Below are positions 56,515 through 64,000 of a stretch of 64,000 nucleotides of DNA, one piece after another. Positions within the stretch are counted from its first letter, which is position 1. Each line of letters starts with the position of its first letter. Source of the DNA: Chromatiales bacterium (GTDB taxonomy: Bacteria > Pseudomonadota > Gammaproteobacteria > Thiohalomonadales > Thiohalomonadaceae); assembly GCA_003251535.1 (NCBI GenBank), contig QKFD01000122.1, positions 121,735 through 185,734 on the forward strand, given 5' to 3'. Both the position numbers and the translations under genes were made by a program. The notes beneath the pieces were generated by a model. It made no database searches, had not been told where the DNA came from, and saw nothing but the letters and a program-made list of their open reading frames with translations.

Positions 56515-57203
56515 GTCGGACACCCATTGAGCTGACAGAGATCGATCTGGCGATCGAAGTGGTTTGCCAGGCCGCCATCGTGGCTGACAAATAGCAGGGT
56601 ACTACCGGCGGCGGCGCACTCCGCCAGCAGCAGATCGATGAAGGCGCCGCGGGCATCCGCATCGAGGGCGGAGGTGGGCTCATCGGCGATGATCAACTCC
56701 GGTGCGCCAAGCAGCGCACGGGCGCAGGCGACCCGCTGCTGCTGGCCGACGCTCAGATCGGTGGCGATGCGTTCACTCATCGTCTCCAGACCGAGATGGG
56801 CCAGCAGGCGTAGCGCCTCGGCCTGGCCGCGGCCACCGAGCAGCCCCGCCCGTCGCCGCGAGAAGCGCAGTGGCAGCAGCACATTCTCCCGCACGGTGAG
56901 ATAGGGGATGAGATTGAAGAGCTGAAAGATGAAACCGATGTGATCGGCCCGAAAGCGATCTCGGGCCGCCGTTCCCAGGTCCCTGAGGTCCTGCCCCAGC
57001 ACCTCCACCCGCCCCTGTTGCGGCTGATTCACCCCGCCGATGATGCCAAGTAGCGTGCTCTTGCCGCTGCCACTGGGGCCGCGCACAAAGAGCCGTTCGC
57101 CGCGTTTGATGGTGAGCTGCTCAATGGCAAGGCTGGGTTGCCGGGCCCGCGGCCAGCGGAACACTACCTCCTCCAGCTGGACTGCGCTCGCGGCGCTGTT
57201 CAC
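56511..57203 (-). CDS. ABC transporter ATP-binding protein (LolD/MacB type)
   Basis: A 230-residue ATPase. Walker A GPSGSGKSTLLG, signature LSVGQQQRVACARAL, Walker B LIIADEPTSALDADAR and an H-loop (LFVSHDGG) are intact. It pairs with the FtsX-type permease downstream and overlaps the ZrgA-like gene by four bases upstream, making a tight operon. Confidence 0.92.
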   Translation of the reverse strand: MNSAASAVQLEEVVFRWPRARQPSLAIEQLTIKRGERLFVRGPSGSGKSTLLGIIGGVNQPQQGRVEVLGQDLRDLGTAARDRFRADHIGFIFQLFNLIPYLTVRENVLLPLRFSRRRAGLLGGRGQAEALRLLAHLGLETMSERIATDLSVGQQQRVACARALLGAPELIIADEPTSALDADARGAFIDLLLAECAAAGSTLLFVSHDGGLANHFDRQIDLCQLNGCPT

Positions 57204-57865
57204 GGCAGTGTCAGCCGCGGCGCAGCGGCGCTCAGCTCGCCCCCTCCTTGACCGTTATCGGTGATCGCCTGGTAGCGGATCCGCTCCAGGTGGGGGAAGG
57301 CGGAGAACAGTTCGACGGTGACCGCGTGGAGCTGCTCCGGTTGGGCGCACTGGAAGCGTGCCGTGACGGCTAGATCGGTATGGTGGTGCTCGTCACCGGC
57401 GTGGTGTTCATCGCCATCGTCATGCCCCTCATCGGCGTGGTGTTCACCCTCGTGGGGTCCGCCTTTGTGGTGTTCACCCTCGTGCTCATCGTTGTCGTGT
57501 TCGTCATCGTCGTGGTGCTTGTCCCCATCTCGCTGTGGGTCGTCGGCCGCCAGCAACTTCTCCCCCTCCACCGCTACCCGATCGAGTCGGCACTGGGCGG
57601 CGGCATCTGGTAGAAATAGGCGATCTGCGCCATCGAGGGTGGTGAGGGCTTGGGCCAGCTGCTCCCGCTCGGCGGCGTCCCGCGGGTGGTGTTCAAATCC
57701 CACCAAGTTGTAGGCCGGGCTCTCCAGAAACAGCACCAGCTCACTCCCATCCAGCGCCACATTGAGCTGGGCGACCCCATGTTCATGGGCCGGCTCCGCC
57801 GTGGCGGGCACGCTGGCCAGTAGTGCCAAAGCGGCGCCGATTCCCCCCCAGACAGCTCTCTTCAT
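57200..57865 (-). CDS. zrgA: ZrgA-like (DUF2796) periplasmic zinc-binding protein
   Basis: A 221-residue protein: signal peptide (ASVPATAEPAHEHGVAQLNVAL), DUF2796 core, and in the middle (about 115-170) a long His/Asp/Glu-rich, metal-buffering stretch (for example EHHADEGHDDGDEHHAGD). ZrgA was described in Vibrio as a zinc-regulated uptake component. ATG 57865 is used. First gene of the minus arm, 54 bp from the Zur-box-like palindrome. Confidence 0.9.
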   Translation of the reverse strand: MKRAVWGGIGAALALLASVPATAEPAHEHGVAQLNVALDGSELVLFLESPAYNLVGFEHHPRDAAEREQLAQALTTLDGADRLFLPDAAAQCRLDRVAVEGEKLLAADDPQRDGDKHHDDDEHDNDEHEGEHHKGGPHEGEHHADEGHDDGDEHHAGDEHHHTDLAVTARFQCAQPEQLHAVTVELFSAFPHLERIRYQAITDNGQGGGELSAAAPRLTLP

Positions 57866-57918
57866 CGCACTCTCCTTCCGGTCGGATTGGTCTGCCACAG
57901 TCGTAGCGGTGGCGGCGG

Positions 57919-57941
57919 GCAATGTTATAACATAACTTCTC
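57919..57941. promoter_or_regulatory. Zur box between the divergent zinc operons
   Basis: GCAATGTTATAACATAACTT followed by ctc matches the gammaproteobacterial Zur consensus around GTTATA-N-ATAAC. It sits between the starts of zrgA (54 bp away) and the small membrane ORF (19 bp away), so one site can repress both directions when zinc is plentiful. Confidence 0.85.
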
Positions 57942-57959
57942 TTTGCAAACGCTATCGTC

Positions 57960-58073
57960 ATGTCCCATACCTCCTTCTCGCTACTGACCCTCGGGGTCCC
58001 GGCCCGGCTGGCCCTAACCCTGCCCCTACTACTGCTGCTATGGCTGGCGGTCTGGTGGGGGATCCAGGGGTGA
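57960..58073 (+). CDS. 37-residue single-TM membrane protein coupled to znuC
   Basis: ATG 57960 to TGA 58073. The N-terminus is short and polar (MSHTSFSLLTLGV), then a leucine-rich TM helix of about 20 residues (LALTLPLLLLLWLAVWW) and a short end GIQG. It starts 19 bp after the Zur box and its TGA overlaps the znuC GTG (GTGA), so it is the first cistron of the znu operon. No strong SD is visible. I do not know a named homologue. Confidence 0.6.
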   Translation: MSHTSFSLLTLGVPARLALTLPLLLLLWLAVWWGIQG

Positions 58074-58765
58074 CGCCCCTGGTCTCCTGGGAGCGGCTCA
58101 CCCTTGGTTACGGCACAACGCCGGTCTTAAAGGCGGCGCATGGGGGGTTGGTCGCCGGCTCCCTCACCGCTGTGGTGGGTCCCAACGGCGCCGGTAAATC
58201 GACCCTGCTCAAGGCGCTGGTCGGCCTACTGCGCCCGCTGGCCGGGCGCATCGACTGGCACGGGATCCGGCGGCAGCAGCTGGGGTGGTTACCGCAACAG
58301 GCGGCGCTCCAGTTTGACTTCCCCATCACCGTGGCCGAGCTGGCGAGCCTGGGTCGCTGGCGGCGAACCGGCCTATGGGGCGCCCTGGGGGGTTGTGGGC
58401 AGCAGGCGGTGGCCGCGGCGTTGGCCCAGGTCGGTCTGACGGCGTTGGCGCAGCAGGAGGTGGTCACCCTCTCCGGCGGCCAGCGTCAGCGGCTGCTGTT
58501 TGCCCGCCTACTGCTGGAGGAGGCGCCGGTGCTGCTGCTGGACGAGCCGTTTGCCGCGCTGGATAGCAGCACCGCGGCCGATCTGCTGGCGCTGCTGATG
58601 CAGCTACATCGTGAGGGGCGCACCATCATCGCCGTCCTGCACGACCTGGAGCTGGTGCGCAGCCACTTTCCCGAGACCCTGCTAGTGGCCGACCGCCAAC
58701 TGCTACACGGTCCGACGGCGCAGCTGCTGGCACCGGCAGCGCTGCCCATGAGGGCCGTTCAATGA
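58070..58765 (+). CDS. znuC: Zinc ABC transporter ATP-binding protein ZnuC
   Basis: A 231-residue ATPase: Walker A VGPNGAGKSTLLKALV, signature TLSGGQRQRLLFARLL, Walker B VLLLDEPFAALD, H-loop AVLHDLEL. The GTG 58070 start is favoured because it overlaps the upstream small ORF stop; ATG 58040 in the same frame has no SD. It drives high-affinity zinc import with ZnuB and ZnuA. Confidence 0.93.
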   Translation: MTPLVSWERLTLGYGTTPVLKAAHGGLVAGSLTAVVGPNGAGKSTLLKALVGLLRPLAGRIDWHGIRRQQLGWLPQQAALQFDFPITVAELASLGRWRRTGLWGALGGCGQQAVAAALAQVGLTALAQQEVVTLSGGQRQRLLFARLLLEEAPVLLLDEPFAALDSSTAADLLALLMQLHREGRTIIAVLHDLELVRSHFPETLLVADRQLLHGPTAQLLAPAALPMRAVQ

Positions 58766-59598
58766 CACCGGCCGAGCTACTCTGGGACCCCTTCTTCAGT
58801 TTCGGTTTCATGCGCCGGGCGCTGGCCGGGACCCTCGCCCTGGCCCTCGGCTGCGCCCCCATCGGGGTCTTCCTGCTGCTCAAACGCATGACCCTGATGG
58901 GGGATGCCCTGGCCCACGCCATCCTCCCCGGGGCGGCCGCCGGTTTCCTGTTGGCGGGGTTATCGCTGCCGGCGATGAGTCTCGGCGGACTGTTGGCGGG
59001 ATTGACCGTGGCGCTGGCCGCCGGCGGGATCTCACGCACGGGCCTCTTGCGGGAGGAGACCGGGCTGACCGTCTTTTACCTCATCTCCCTGGCCGGTGGG
59101 GTGTTGCTGGTATCGCTGCGCGGTGGCGGAGTCGATCTGCTCCATGTGCTGTTTGGCAGTGTGCTGGCGCTGGATGACACCGCCCTGCTGACCCTGGCTG
59201 GGGTGGCCACCCTCACCCTGCCACTGCTCGCCCTCATCTTCCGGCCGCTGGTGCTGGAGTGTCTGGATCCCGACTACCTGCGGCTGGCCAGCGGTGGCCA
59301 CGCCCGTTACCACCTCACCTTTCTGGCCCTGGTGGTGCTCAATCTGGTGGCGGGTTTTCAGGCCCTCGGCACGCTGATGGCGGTGGGCTTGATGATGCTG
59401 CCGGCCGCCTGCGCCCGGCTCTGGACCCGCACCCTAGGACCGATGATCGCCGTTGCCATCGGGGTGGCACTGCTCTCGGGTTACGCCGGGCTGCTGCTCT
59501 CCTACCACGCCGCCCTGCCGGCGGGGCCGGCCATCATCTTTGCCGCTGGCGCCCTGCTGCTGCTCTCCCTGCCGGTGGCGGCCTTGCGGCGGCGCTGA
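58762..59598 (+). CDS. znuB: Zinc ABC transporter permease ZnuB
   Basis: A 278-residue, about eight-TM ABC-3 family permease (GCAPIGVFLLLKRMTLMGDALAHAILPG is the family motif). It starts in the znuC stop (ATGA overlap) and is followed after 39 nt by znuA, which has a strong AGAGGAGA site. Confidence 0.94.
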   Translation: MTPAELLWDPFFSFGFMRRALAGTLALALGCAPIGVFLLLKRMTLMGDALAHAILPGAAAGFLLAGLSLPAMSLGGLLAGLTVALAAGGISRTGLLREETGLTVFYLISLAGGVLLVSLRGGGVDLLHVLFGSVLALDDTALLTLAGVATLTLPLLALIFRPLVLECLDPDYLRLASGGHARYHLTFLALVVLNLVAGFQALGTLMAVGLMMLPAACARLWTRTLGPMIAVAIGVALLSGYAGLLLSYHAALPAGPAIIFAAGALLLLSLPVAALRRR

Positions 59599-59637
59599 GC
59601 GCCAGCCTATTCCCCCTTTTCAACTAGAGGAGAGTCG

Positions 59638-60531
59638 ATGATGTCCCTGCGTCCGTTGCTACTGTTACTGCTGCTCGTCGTGCTTCCTGTCCAGGCCGCA
59701 GAGCCGCTGCCGGTGGTCGCCTCCTTCAGCATCTTGGGAGATCTGGTGCAGCAGGTGGGGGGCGAGCAGGTGCGGGTGATCACCCTGGTGGGGAGCGATA
59801 GCGATGCCCACCTCTACCGCCCCACCCCGGCCGATGCCCGGGCCGTGGCCGAGGCGCGTTTGGTGGTGCTCAACGGGCTCGGTTTTGAGGGGTGGATGGA
59901 GCGGCTGCTGGAGGCCAGTGGTGGCCAGGGGCAGCGTGTGGTGGCGAGTGACGGCATCACGCCGCTACTGGATGACCACGCCGGCCACCACCACGGGGCG
60001 GTGGACCCCCACGCCTGGCAGGACCTGGCCCATGTCGAGATCTATGTCGCCAATATCGCCACCGCCCTGGCGGCGGTCGATCCCGCCCATGCCGAGGGCT
60101 ATCAGCAGCGGGCGACGGCACTGCGGGCCCGCCTGGCGGCCCTAGATAGCGAGCTGCGGCAGCGCTTGGCCCGCATCCCGCGGGAGCGGCGGCGGGTCAT
60201 CACCTCCCACGACGCCTTCGGTTATCTGGGGCGTGCCTACGACATCACCCTGCTGGCGCCCGTGGGGGCCAGCACCGAGGCGGAGCCGTCGGCCGCCGAT
60301 GTGGCCCAGCTCATTCGCCAGGTGCGCGCCGAGAAGGTGCAGGCGCTGTTTGTCGAAAACATCTCCGATCGGCGACTCCTCCAGCGGATCGCCGATGAGA
60401 CCGGGGTGCGCATCGGCGGCGTCCTCTACTCCGACGCCCTCTCCTCTGCCGAGGGGCCGGCGGCCACCTTCGAGGCGCTCTTCCGTCACAATATGGAGCA
60501 GCTGTTGGCGGCCATGAGTCCAGAACCATGA
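59638..60531 (+). CDS. znuA: Periplasmic zinc-binding protein ZnuA
   Basis: A 297-residue solute-binding protein: signal peptide (VLPVQAAEPLP), metal-ligating histidines in DAHLYRPTPAD and VDPHAWQDLAH, a short His-rich loop (DDHAGHHHG) and the SHDAFGYLGRAYDI segment with a third histidine. It delivers zinc to ZnuBC. zur overlaps its stop by four bases. Confidence 0.95.
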   Translation: MMSLRPLLLLLLLVVLPVQAAEPLPVVASFSILGDLVQQVGGEQVRVITLVGSDSDAHLYRPTPADARAVAEARLVVLNGLGFEGWMERLLEASGGQGQRVVASDGITPLLDDHAGHHHGAVDPHAWQDLAHVEIYVANIATALAAVDPAHAEGYQQRATALRARLAALDSELRQRLARIPRERRRVITSHDAFGYLGRAYDITLLAPVGASTEAEPSAADVAQLIRQVRAEKVQALFVENISDRRLLQRIADETGVRIGGVLYSDALSSAEGPAATFEALFRHNMEQLLAAMSPEP

Positions 60532-61016
60532 AATCACCTAGCGTCCCCTTCCCTCCCCAAGGCCACGACCACAGTGGCTGCATCGCCGACGCCCTGGCCC
60601 GGGCCGAGGCCCACTGTGCCCGCCACGACCTGCGGTTGACACCGTTGCGGCGGCGGGTGCTGGAGCTTATCTGGGCCGATCACCGACCCGTCCGCGCCTA
60701 TGACCTGCTGGCCCGCCTGCAACAGGAGCGGCAGGGGGCGGCCCCCCCCACGGTCTACCGAGCACTCGAATTTCTGCGGGAGGCGGGGGTGATCCATCGC
60801 GTCGATTCGCAGAACGCCTTCATCGGCTGCATCGCCCCAGAGCAGCCGCATGACGCCGAGCTACTCATCTGTCGGGGCTGTGGTGAGGTGGCAGAGTTGA
60901 CCGAACCGCTGGTCACCCCGCAGCTGGGGCGGCAGGTGGATCGCATCGGCTTCCTGCCGGACACCCAGACCTTGGAGATCACCGGCCTCTGCGCCCGCTG
61001 TCGCGGTAAGCAGTAA
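60528..61016 (+). CDS. zur: Zinc uptake regulator Zur (Fur family)
   Basis: A 162-residue Fur-family repressor: winged-helix DNA-binding domain (LTPLRRRVLELIWADHRPVRAYDLLARLQ, APPTVYRALEFL) and metal-binding dimerisation domain with the structural zinc cysteines CRGC and CARC. Its own operon and the divergent zrgA arm share the Zur box, implying autoregulation. It overlaps znuA by four bases. Confidence 0.95.
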   Translation: MKSPSVPFPPQGHDHSGCIADALARAEAHCARHDLRLTPLRRRVLELIWADHRPVRAYDLLARLQQERQGAAPPTVYRALEFLREAGVIHRVDSQNAFIGCIAPEQPHDAELLICRGCGEVAELTEPLVTPQLGRQVDRIGFLPDTQTLEITGLCARCRGKQ

Positions 61017-61023
61017 ACGGCCA

Positions 61024-61061
61024 AACGCAACGGGGCGGCCCATGGGCCGCCCCGTTGCGTT
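61024..61061. terminator. Bidirectional terminator between zur and the phytase-like gene
   Basis: A perfect 19-base-arm palindrome (AACGCAACGGGGCGGCCCA and its complement) between converging genes, 8 bp after the zur stop. Confidence 0.88.
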
Positions 61062-61080
61062 GACTGAGCAGAGGTGTGGC

Positions 61081-62442
61081 TTAGTAGAGTGCCGTCGGCA
61101 GTTCCACCACATATAAGGTGTTGGCATCCACTGGGCCGTTGGGCAGCACCTTCTGCACCACCTCGTCGCCCTCCGGGATGACGGCGAAGTCGTCGTCATT
61201 GAGGATGCCGATATGGGTGGCGTCGATGAGCCAGATCCCCTCCATCTTGTCGTGGGGGTAGGCCAGCCCGGCTAGCGCATCAAACGCCAGGCCCTTGCTC
61301 ACCGGTACGATGCCGTGGGTCGCCAGGGTGGCCCAGCCGGCGTCGAAGCTATCGGCGTTGAACACCACCTGCTCCAAGGTCTCGCCGTCGAGTAGCAACC
61401 CGGTGTCGGCATCGGCACTCAGCGCCCCATCCCCATCGATGAGATCGGTGTTGCTGGTATCGACGTTGGTGGCACCACTCAGATCGAACTTATAGAGATT
61501 CTTGTAGCTGGCACTGCCGTCACCGGCATAACCACCATCGCGCTCCACCACCAGGAAGGTGGTCGCGCTGAGGGCGACGATCTCGGAGTTGGAGAGGGCG
61601 CTGGCGTCCTGGCGATAGAGGTACTGGGCGGTGGCGCCGCTCTCCAGATTGATGGTGACGACGCGGGTGAGATCCTGCTTATTCACCGCCTTGGTGGGGT
61701 TGTCCATGGTGGACTGCATGATACCCACCAGGGTCTTGCCATCGGGGGTCACCGTCAGCCCCTCCATCCCGCGGTTGGCGCGCCGATGGGCGAACTCTGC
61801 CGGCAGGTGGATGCTCACCCGACTATCGGCGGCAAACGGATTGATGCGATCGATCTCCACCCCATTGGCGTCGTAGTGGACGATGTGGGGGCCATACTCG
61901 TCACTCACCCAGAAGGTGCCATCGGCCATCGCCACCAGCCCCTCAGAGTCGAGGCCGTAGGCATCGAAGGGGAGCAGGGTGCCGTCGTAGGCGTAGGGGA
62001 TCTCGCCGGTGGCGCCAAACTGCTCATTGGGCAGGCCGGTGATGGGGTTGCCACTGCGATCCTTCAGCAGGATCTGCTCCACCAGCTCCACCTCTCCCCG
62101 CTCATTGAGGCGGAAGTGGCCGATGCGCGGGGTGTAACTAGGGACAGGGAACTTTTTCCCAGCGCCCGCCTCTCCGGTGTAGTCGGTGTTAGGACCACGA
62201 TCGGTCATGGCATAGAAGTGTCCAGCCTTCTCCGGATGCGCCGTTGCCGCAGACCCAAAACCGCCATTACGTACCTCGGTGCCGTTGGGGAGCGTGGTGA
62301 TGACCGAGTAGGGGAGGGTCGTGGCGCCGCTCGGGTAGATGAACTTCTCGCTACTACTGCTGCCGCCGCCGCAGCCGGCCAGTGACAGCGAGAGGGAGGT
62401 GGCCACAAGAGGCAGCAGGAGGCGCTTGGCAAAAGGAGGCAT
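61081..62442 (-). CDS. Esterase-like phytase-family lipoprotein
   Basis: A 453-residue protein with a lipoprotein signal peptide (LSLSLAGCGGGSSSS; lipidated cysteine near 24). The mature part is a predicted beta-propeller of the esterase-like-activity-of-phytase family (FYAMTDRGPNTDY, DSEGLVAMADGTFWVSDEYGPHIVHYDANG, NRGMEGLTVTPDGKTLVG). Substrate and activity are unknown; related genes are sometimes phosphate-regulated but no Pho box is identified. Confidence 0.88.
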   Translation of the reverse strand: MPPFAKRLLLPLVATSLSLSLAGCGGGSSSSEKFIYPSGATTLPYSVITTLPNGTEVRNGGFGSAATAHPEKAGHFYAMTDRGPNTDYTGEAGAGKKFPVPSYTPRIGHFRLNERGEVELVEQILLKDRSGNPITGLPNEQFGATGEIPYAYDGTLLPFDAYGLDSEGLVAMADGTFWVSDEYGPHIVHYDANGVEIDRINPFAADSRVSIHLPAEFAHRRANRGMEGLTVTPDGKTLVGIMQSTMDNPTKAVNKQDLTRVVTINLESGATAQYLYRQDASALSNSEIVALSATTFLVVERDGGYAGDGSASYKNLYKFDLSGATNVDTSNTDLIDGDGALSADADTGLLLDGETLEQVVFNADSFDAGWATLATHGIVPVSKGLAFDALAGLAYPHDKMEGIWLIDATHIGILNDDDFAVIPEGDEVVQKVLPNGPVDANTLYVVELPTALY

Positions 62443-62778
62443 GGGTGTTCCTCATCATCTAGTGTTGTGATTGCAGACCGCGCAGCATGACATGCCCAAG
62501 TGACGAGGCCGTGACACCCCCACGGCCGTCAGCGGGCACCGGAGAGCGCCCGAAAGGCAGGGAAAATAGGAAAAGAATTAAATGCTTATATTTTGTTGGC
62601 GCCAGCCTAACCGTTGTCATCCAACTGCAAACTCCCTAGCATGGACGCCCCAGATTGCGGGTCAGTCCCCCACCTGTCTCTATCCACAGGCGCCCTCACT
62701 GGATAACAGCGCCATGGGCTGCGGCCCCGCCGGTGCGCGTTCAAACCGTTCCCTCCGAACCACGGTGCAAAAAAGACA
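62443..62778. other. 336-bp intergenic region
   Basis: It lies between divergent genes. The part near 62555-62595 is AT-richer (aaaataggaaaagaattaaatgc) than its surroundings and may hold promoters; no RNA gene or repeat is recognised. Confidence 0.35.
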
Positions 62779-63105
62779 ATGAAGCGTTGGTTTCTGGTGC
62801 AGCTGGCGTGCCGCTGCGATGCCACAGCCCCCTGCGGCTATCACCCCGCTGCTGGGCCGCGGTTTATGGATGCCCAAGGTCGCCCGGTGCCCGAGACAGA
62901 GGCGGCCCATCTCGATTCAGCGGCGCTGGCGGAGGATTTTGTCCACTGTTGGTTCGAGCAAGGGCGTTGTGATCGCCCCCTGGAGCAGCAGGCACTCAAT
63001 GTCGCCGTGCGCGAACAAGCGGATGGGGGCGTGCCGGTGGAGCGGGTGGTGTTCGATTCGCAAGTGGTGCGCACCGTCTTGCAGGTGTGCCGTCACCTCC
63101 GGTGA
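62779..63105 (+). CDS. Small hypothetical protein next to an IS91 remnant
   Basis: A 108-residue open frame with an initial MKRWFLVQLACRCDA and several cysteines; I do not recognise it. No clear SD precedes ATG 62779. It is followed by about 265 bp without a gene (terminator-like GC-rich dyads and unrecognised sequence) and then the transposase remnant, so it may be accessory or decaying. Confidence 0.4.
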   Translation: MKRWFLVQLACRCDATAPCGYHPAAGPRFMDAQGRPVPETEAAHLDSAALAEDFVHCWFEQGRCDRPLEQQALNVAVREQADGGVPVERVVFDSQVVRTVLQVCRHLR

Positions 63106-63370
63106 TCCGCGGCGGTGGCAACCTTGGCAACGCCGCCCTTTTCGGGTCCCGCCCCTGGGCGGCTGGCGTAGATCCTATGCAGGAGAGCCGCCGGTGGTGC
63201 CTGGCGAAGTGGGCGGTGATTTGAGATCTCTGTGCGCTAGGGAGCGGTGAGGTCTCCACGCAGCGTGGCCATCTTGGCGGCGAGGCGTCATACGATCTCG
63301 CCGGCGGGATCGGGGTGTGCGGCCGTCGCAATCTGTTCCCCGGACCTCTCCATCACCAGGGCCTTGGTAA

Positions 63371-63850
63371 CTTGGTAAGGTCTACACCCAGGCGTGCATC
63401 AGCTACAGCGACGGGGTGGTGGACTATCTCGCGCGTTACACCCACCGCATCGCCATCAGCAATGGGCGCATCGAGGGGATCGAGGGTGATCACGTCAAGC
63501 TCCGGTACAAGGACTACCGTGACCACGCCCGGATCAAGTCGCTGACGCTCGCTGGTGACGAATTCGTGCGCCGGTTCTTATTGCATGTCCTACCGAAGGG
63601 ACAGATGCGGGTGCGCCACTTCGGTTTCCTGGCCAACCGCTGTCGTGCAGAGCGTCTCCCACGCATCCGAGAAGCCTTGGCGGCGCCGGAGCCGGAATGC
63701 GAACCGGCGACAGAGGGGCCGCGGGAGCCAGTGGTGGCACCCTGTCCTCACTGCGGCGGGGGGAGGCTTCAGGTGGTGGCTATCCTGCTGCCGGCACGTA
63801 GGCTGCCGTATCGAGCCGACGATGTAGGTGACCGCACCGGATCCGGCTAA
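63371..63850 (+). pseudogene. IS91-family transposase, 5'-truncated remnant
   Basis: From 63371 the plus frame reads LGKVYTQACISY, then DYLARYTHRIAIS, VKLRYKDYRDHARIK and FVRRFLLHVLPKGQMRVRHFGFLANR, the C-terminal signature of IS91-type (Y2 HUH) transposases. A stop (TAA at 63368) blocks the frame upstream and the HUH and catalytic tyrosine part is missing, so it is non-functional. The last 40 or so residues, with PCPHCGGG, are a usual zinc-finger-like tail. Confidence 0.8.
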
Positions 63851-64000
63851 ACGCCGCTTCGGCGCGTAACCACCCAATCATCACATGCCGTCTCGCGAAG
63901 GCGGGGCCGGCGCACGCCTGGAGACTAGATCTGAGGCCGATTTGGCGATAGATTGACCGAGCTTTGGAGCGCTTCAAGGAGTCATTGCGATGGTTAGCAC
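63851..64000. other. Sequence after the IS91 remnant
   Basis: No gene starts here within the window. It may include the oriIS end of the element, but I cannot delimit it. Confidence 0.3.

Noticed and set aside
57380..57613. A plus-strand frame that looks like a strongly hydrophobic, Val/Ile-rich membrane protein
   Set aside because: It is the antisense of the His/Asp/Glu repeats of zrgA: the complement of GAC, GAG and CAC codons reads as Val and Leu. This is an artefact of the repeat.

Overview
The window reads as a chromosomal segment of a GC-rich gammaproteobacterium. The gene set and orders fit the Chromatiales-like sulfur-oxidising lineages: LptD-SurA-PdxA, PssA-LeuA, EpmA/EF-P/EpmB, RimI next to a family 4 uracil-DNA glycosylase, and a dissimilatory sulfite reductase alpha subunit (DsrA). 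The organism assignment is inference from gene content and gene order. No rRNA or tRNA gene and no CRISPR array was seen.

Layout. 1-3.6 kb: end of a membrane fusion protein and an RND efflux pump. 3.7-6.4 kb: translation factor EF-P with both enzymes that make its beta-lysine modification (epmA-efp, divergent epmB). 6.4-11.4 kb: a PilZ-like protein, release factor 3, an arsC-like/wrbA/DUF2069 operon and a small lipoprotein. 11.6-15.1 kb: two periplasmic thioredoxin-fold proteins, an outer-membrane TolC-like channel, a HlyD-type adaptor and acylphosphatase. 15.2-18.1 kb: an ammonium transporter behind a clear sigma-54 promoter and an NtrC-like site, then YajQ and DsbC. 19.1-22.4 kb: a stressosome-type module (RsbT-RsbX fusion, RsbR, RsbS-like) headed by a diguanylate cyclase. 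22.4-35.3 kb: housekeeping genes (rimI, udg, leuA, pssA, slyD, metH, rhomboid), a response regulator, and two proteins that share an N-terminal domain, one of which carries five 25-residue tandem repeats.

35.4-43.7 kb: a solitary dsrA with its own terminator and no dsrB, then RatA-like/Nudix, SirB2, a CPA2-type antiporter, a DUF4010 protein, a membrane-anchored thioredoxin, an unknown protein and a cupin. 43.7-45.5 kb: an rtcB RNA ligase gene preceded by a strong sigma-70 promoter and a long, structured, possibly regulatory leader with a nine-codon ORF and an intrinsic terminator. 45.5-50.1 kb: lptD-surA-pdxA. 50.2-54.7 kb: a class I amidotransferase, an orphan LuxR-type regulator, a Cache-like sensor with no visible output, an ankyrin protein and a TehA/SLAC1-family transporter.

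54.7-61.1 kb is a zinc homeostasis island. A ZrgA-like histidine-rich protein, an ABC transporter and a DUF3299 protein diverge from a tiny membrane protein plus znuC-znuB-znuA-zur, with one Zur-box-like palindrome between the two arms. The window closes with a phytase-like esterase lipoprotein, a small unknown gene and a 5'-truncated IS91-family transposase remnant.

The strongest leads are the c-di-GMP-linked stressosome with a glutamate where RsbS normally carries its phosphorylated serine, the rtcB leader RNA, the orphan dsrA, and the Zur-controlled 37-residue membrane protein coupled to znuC.
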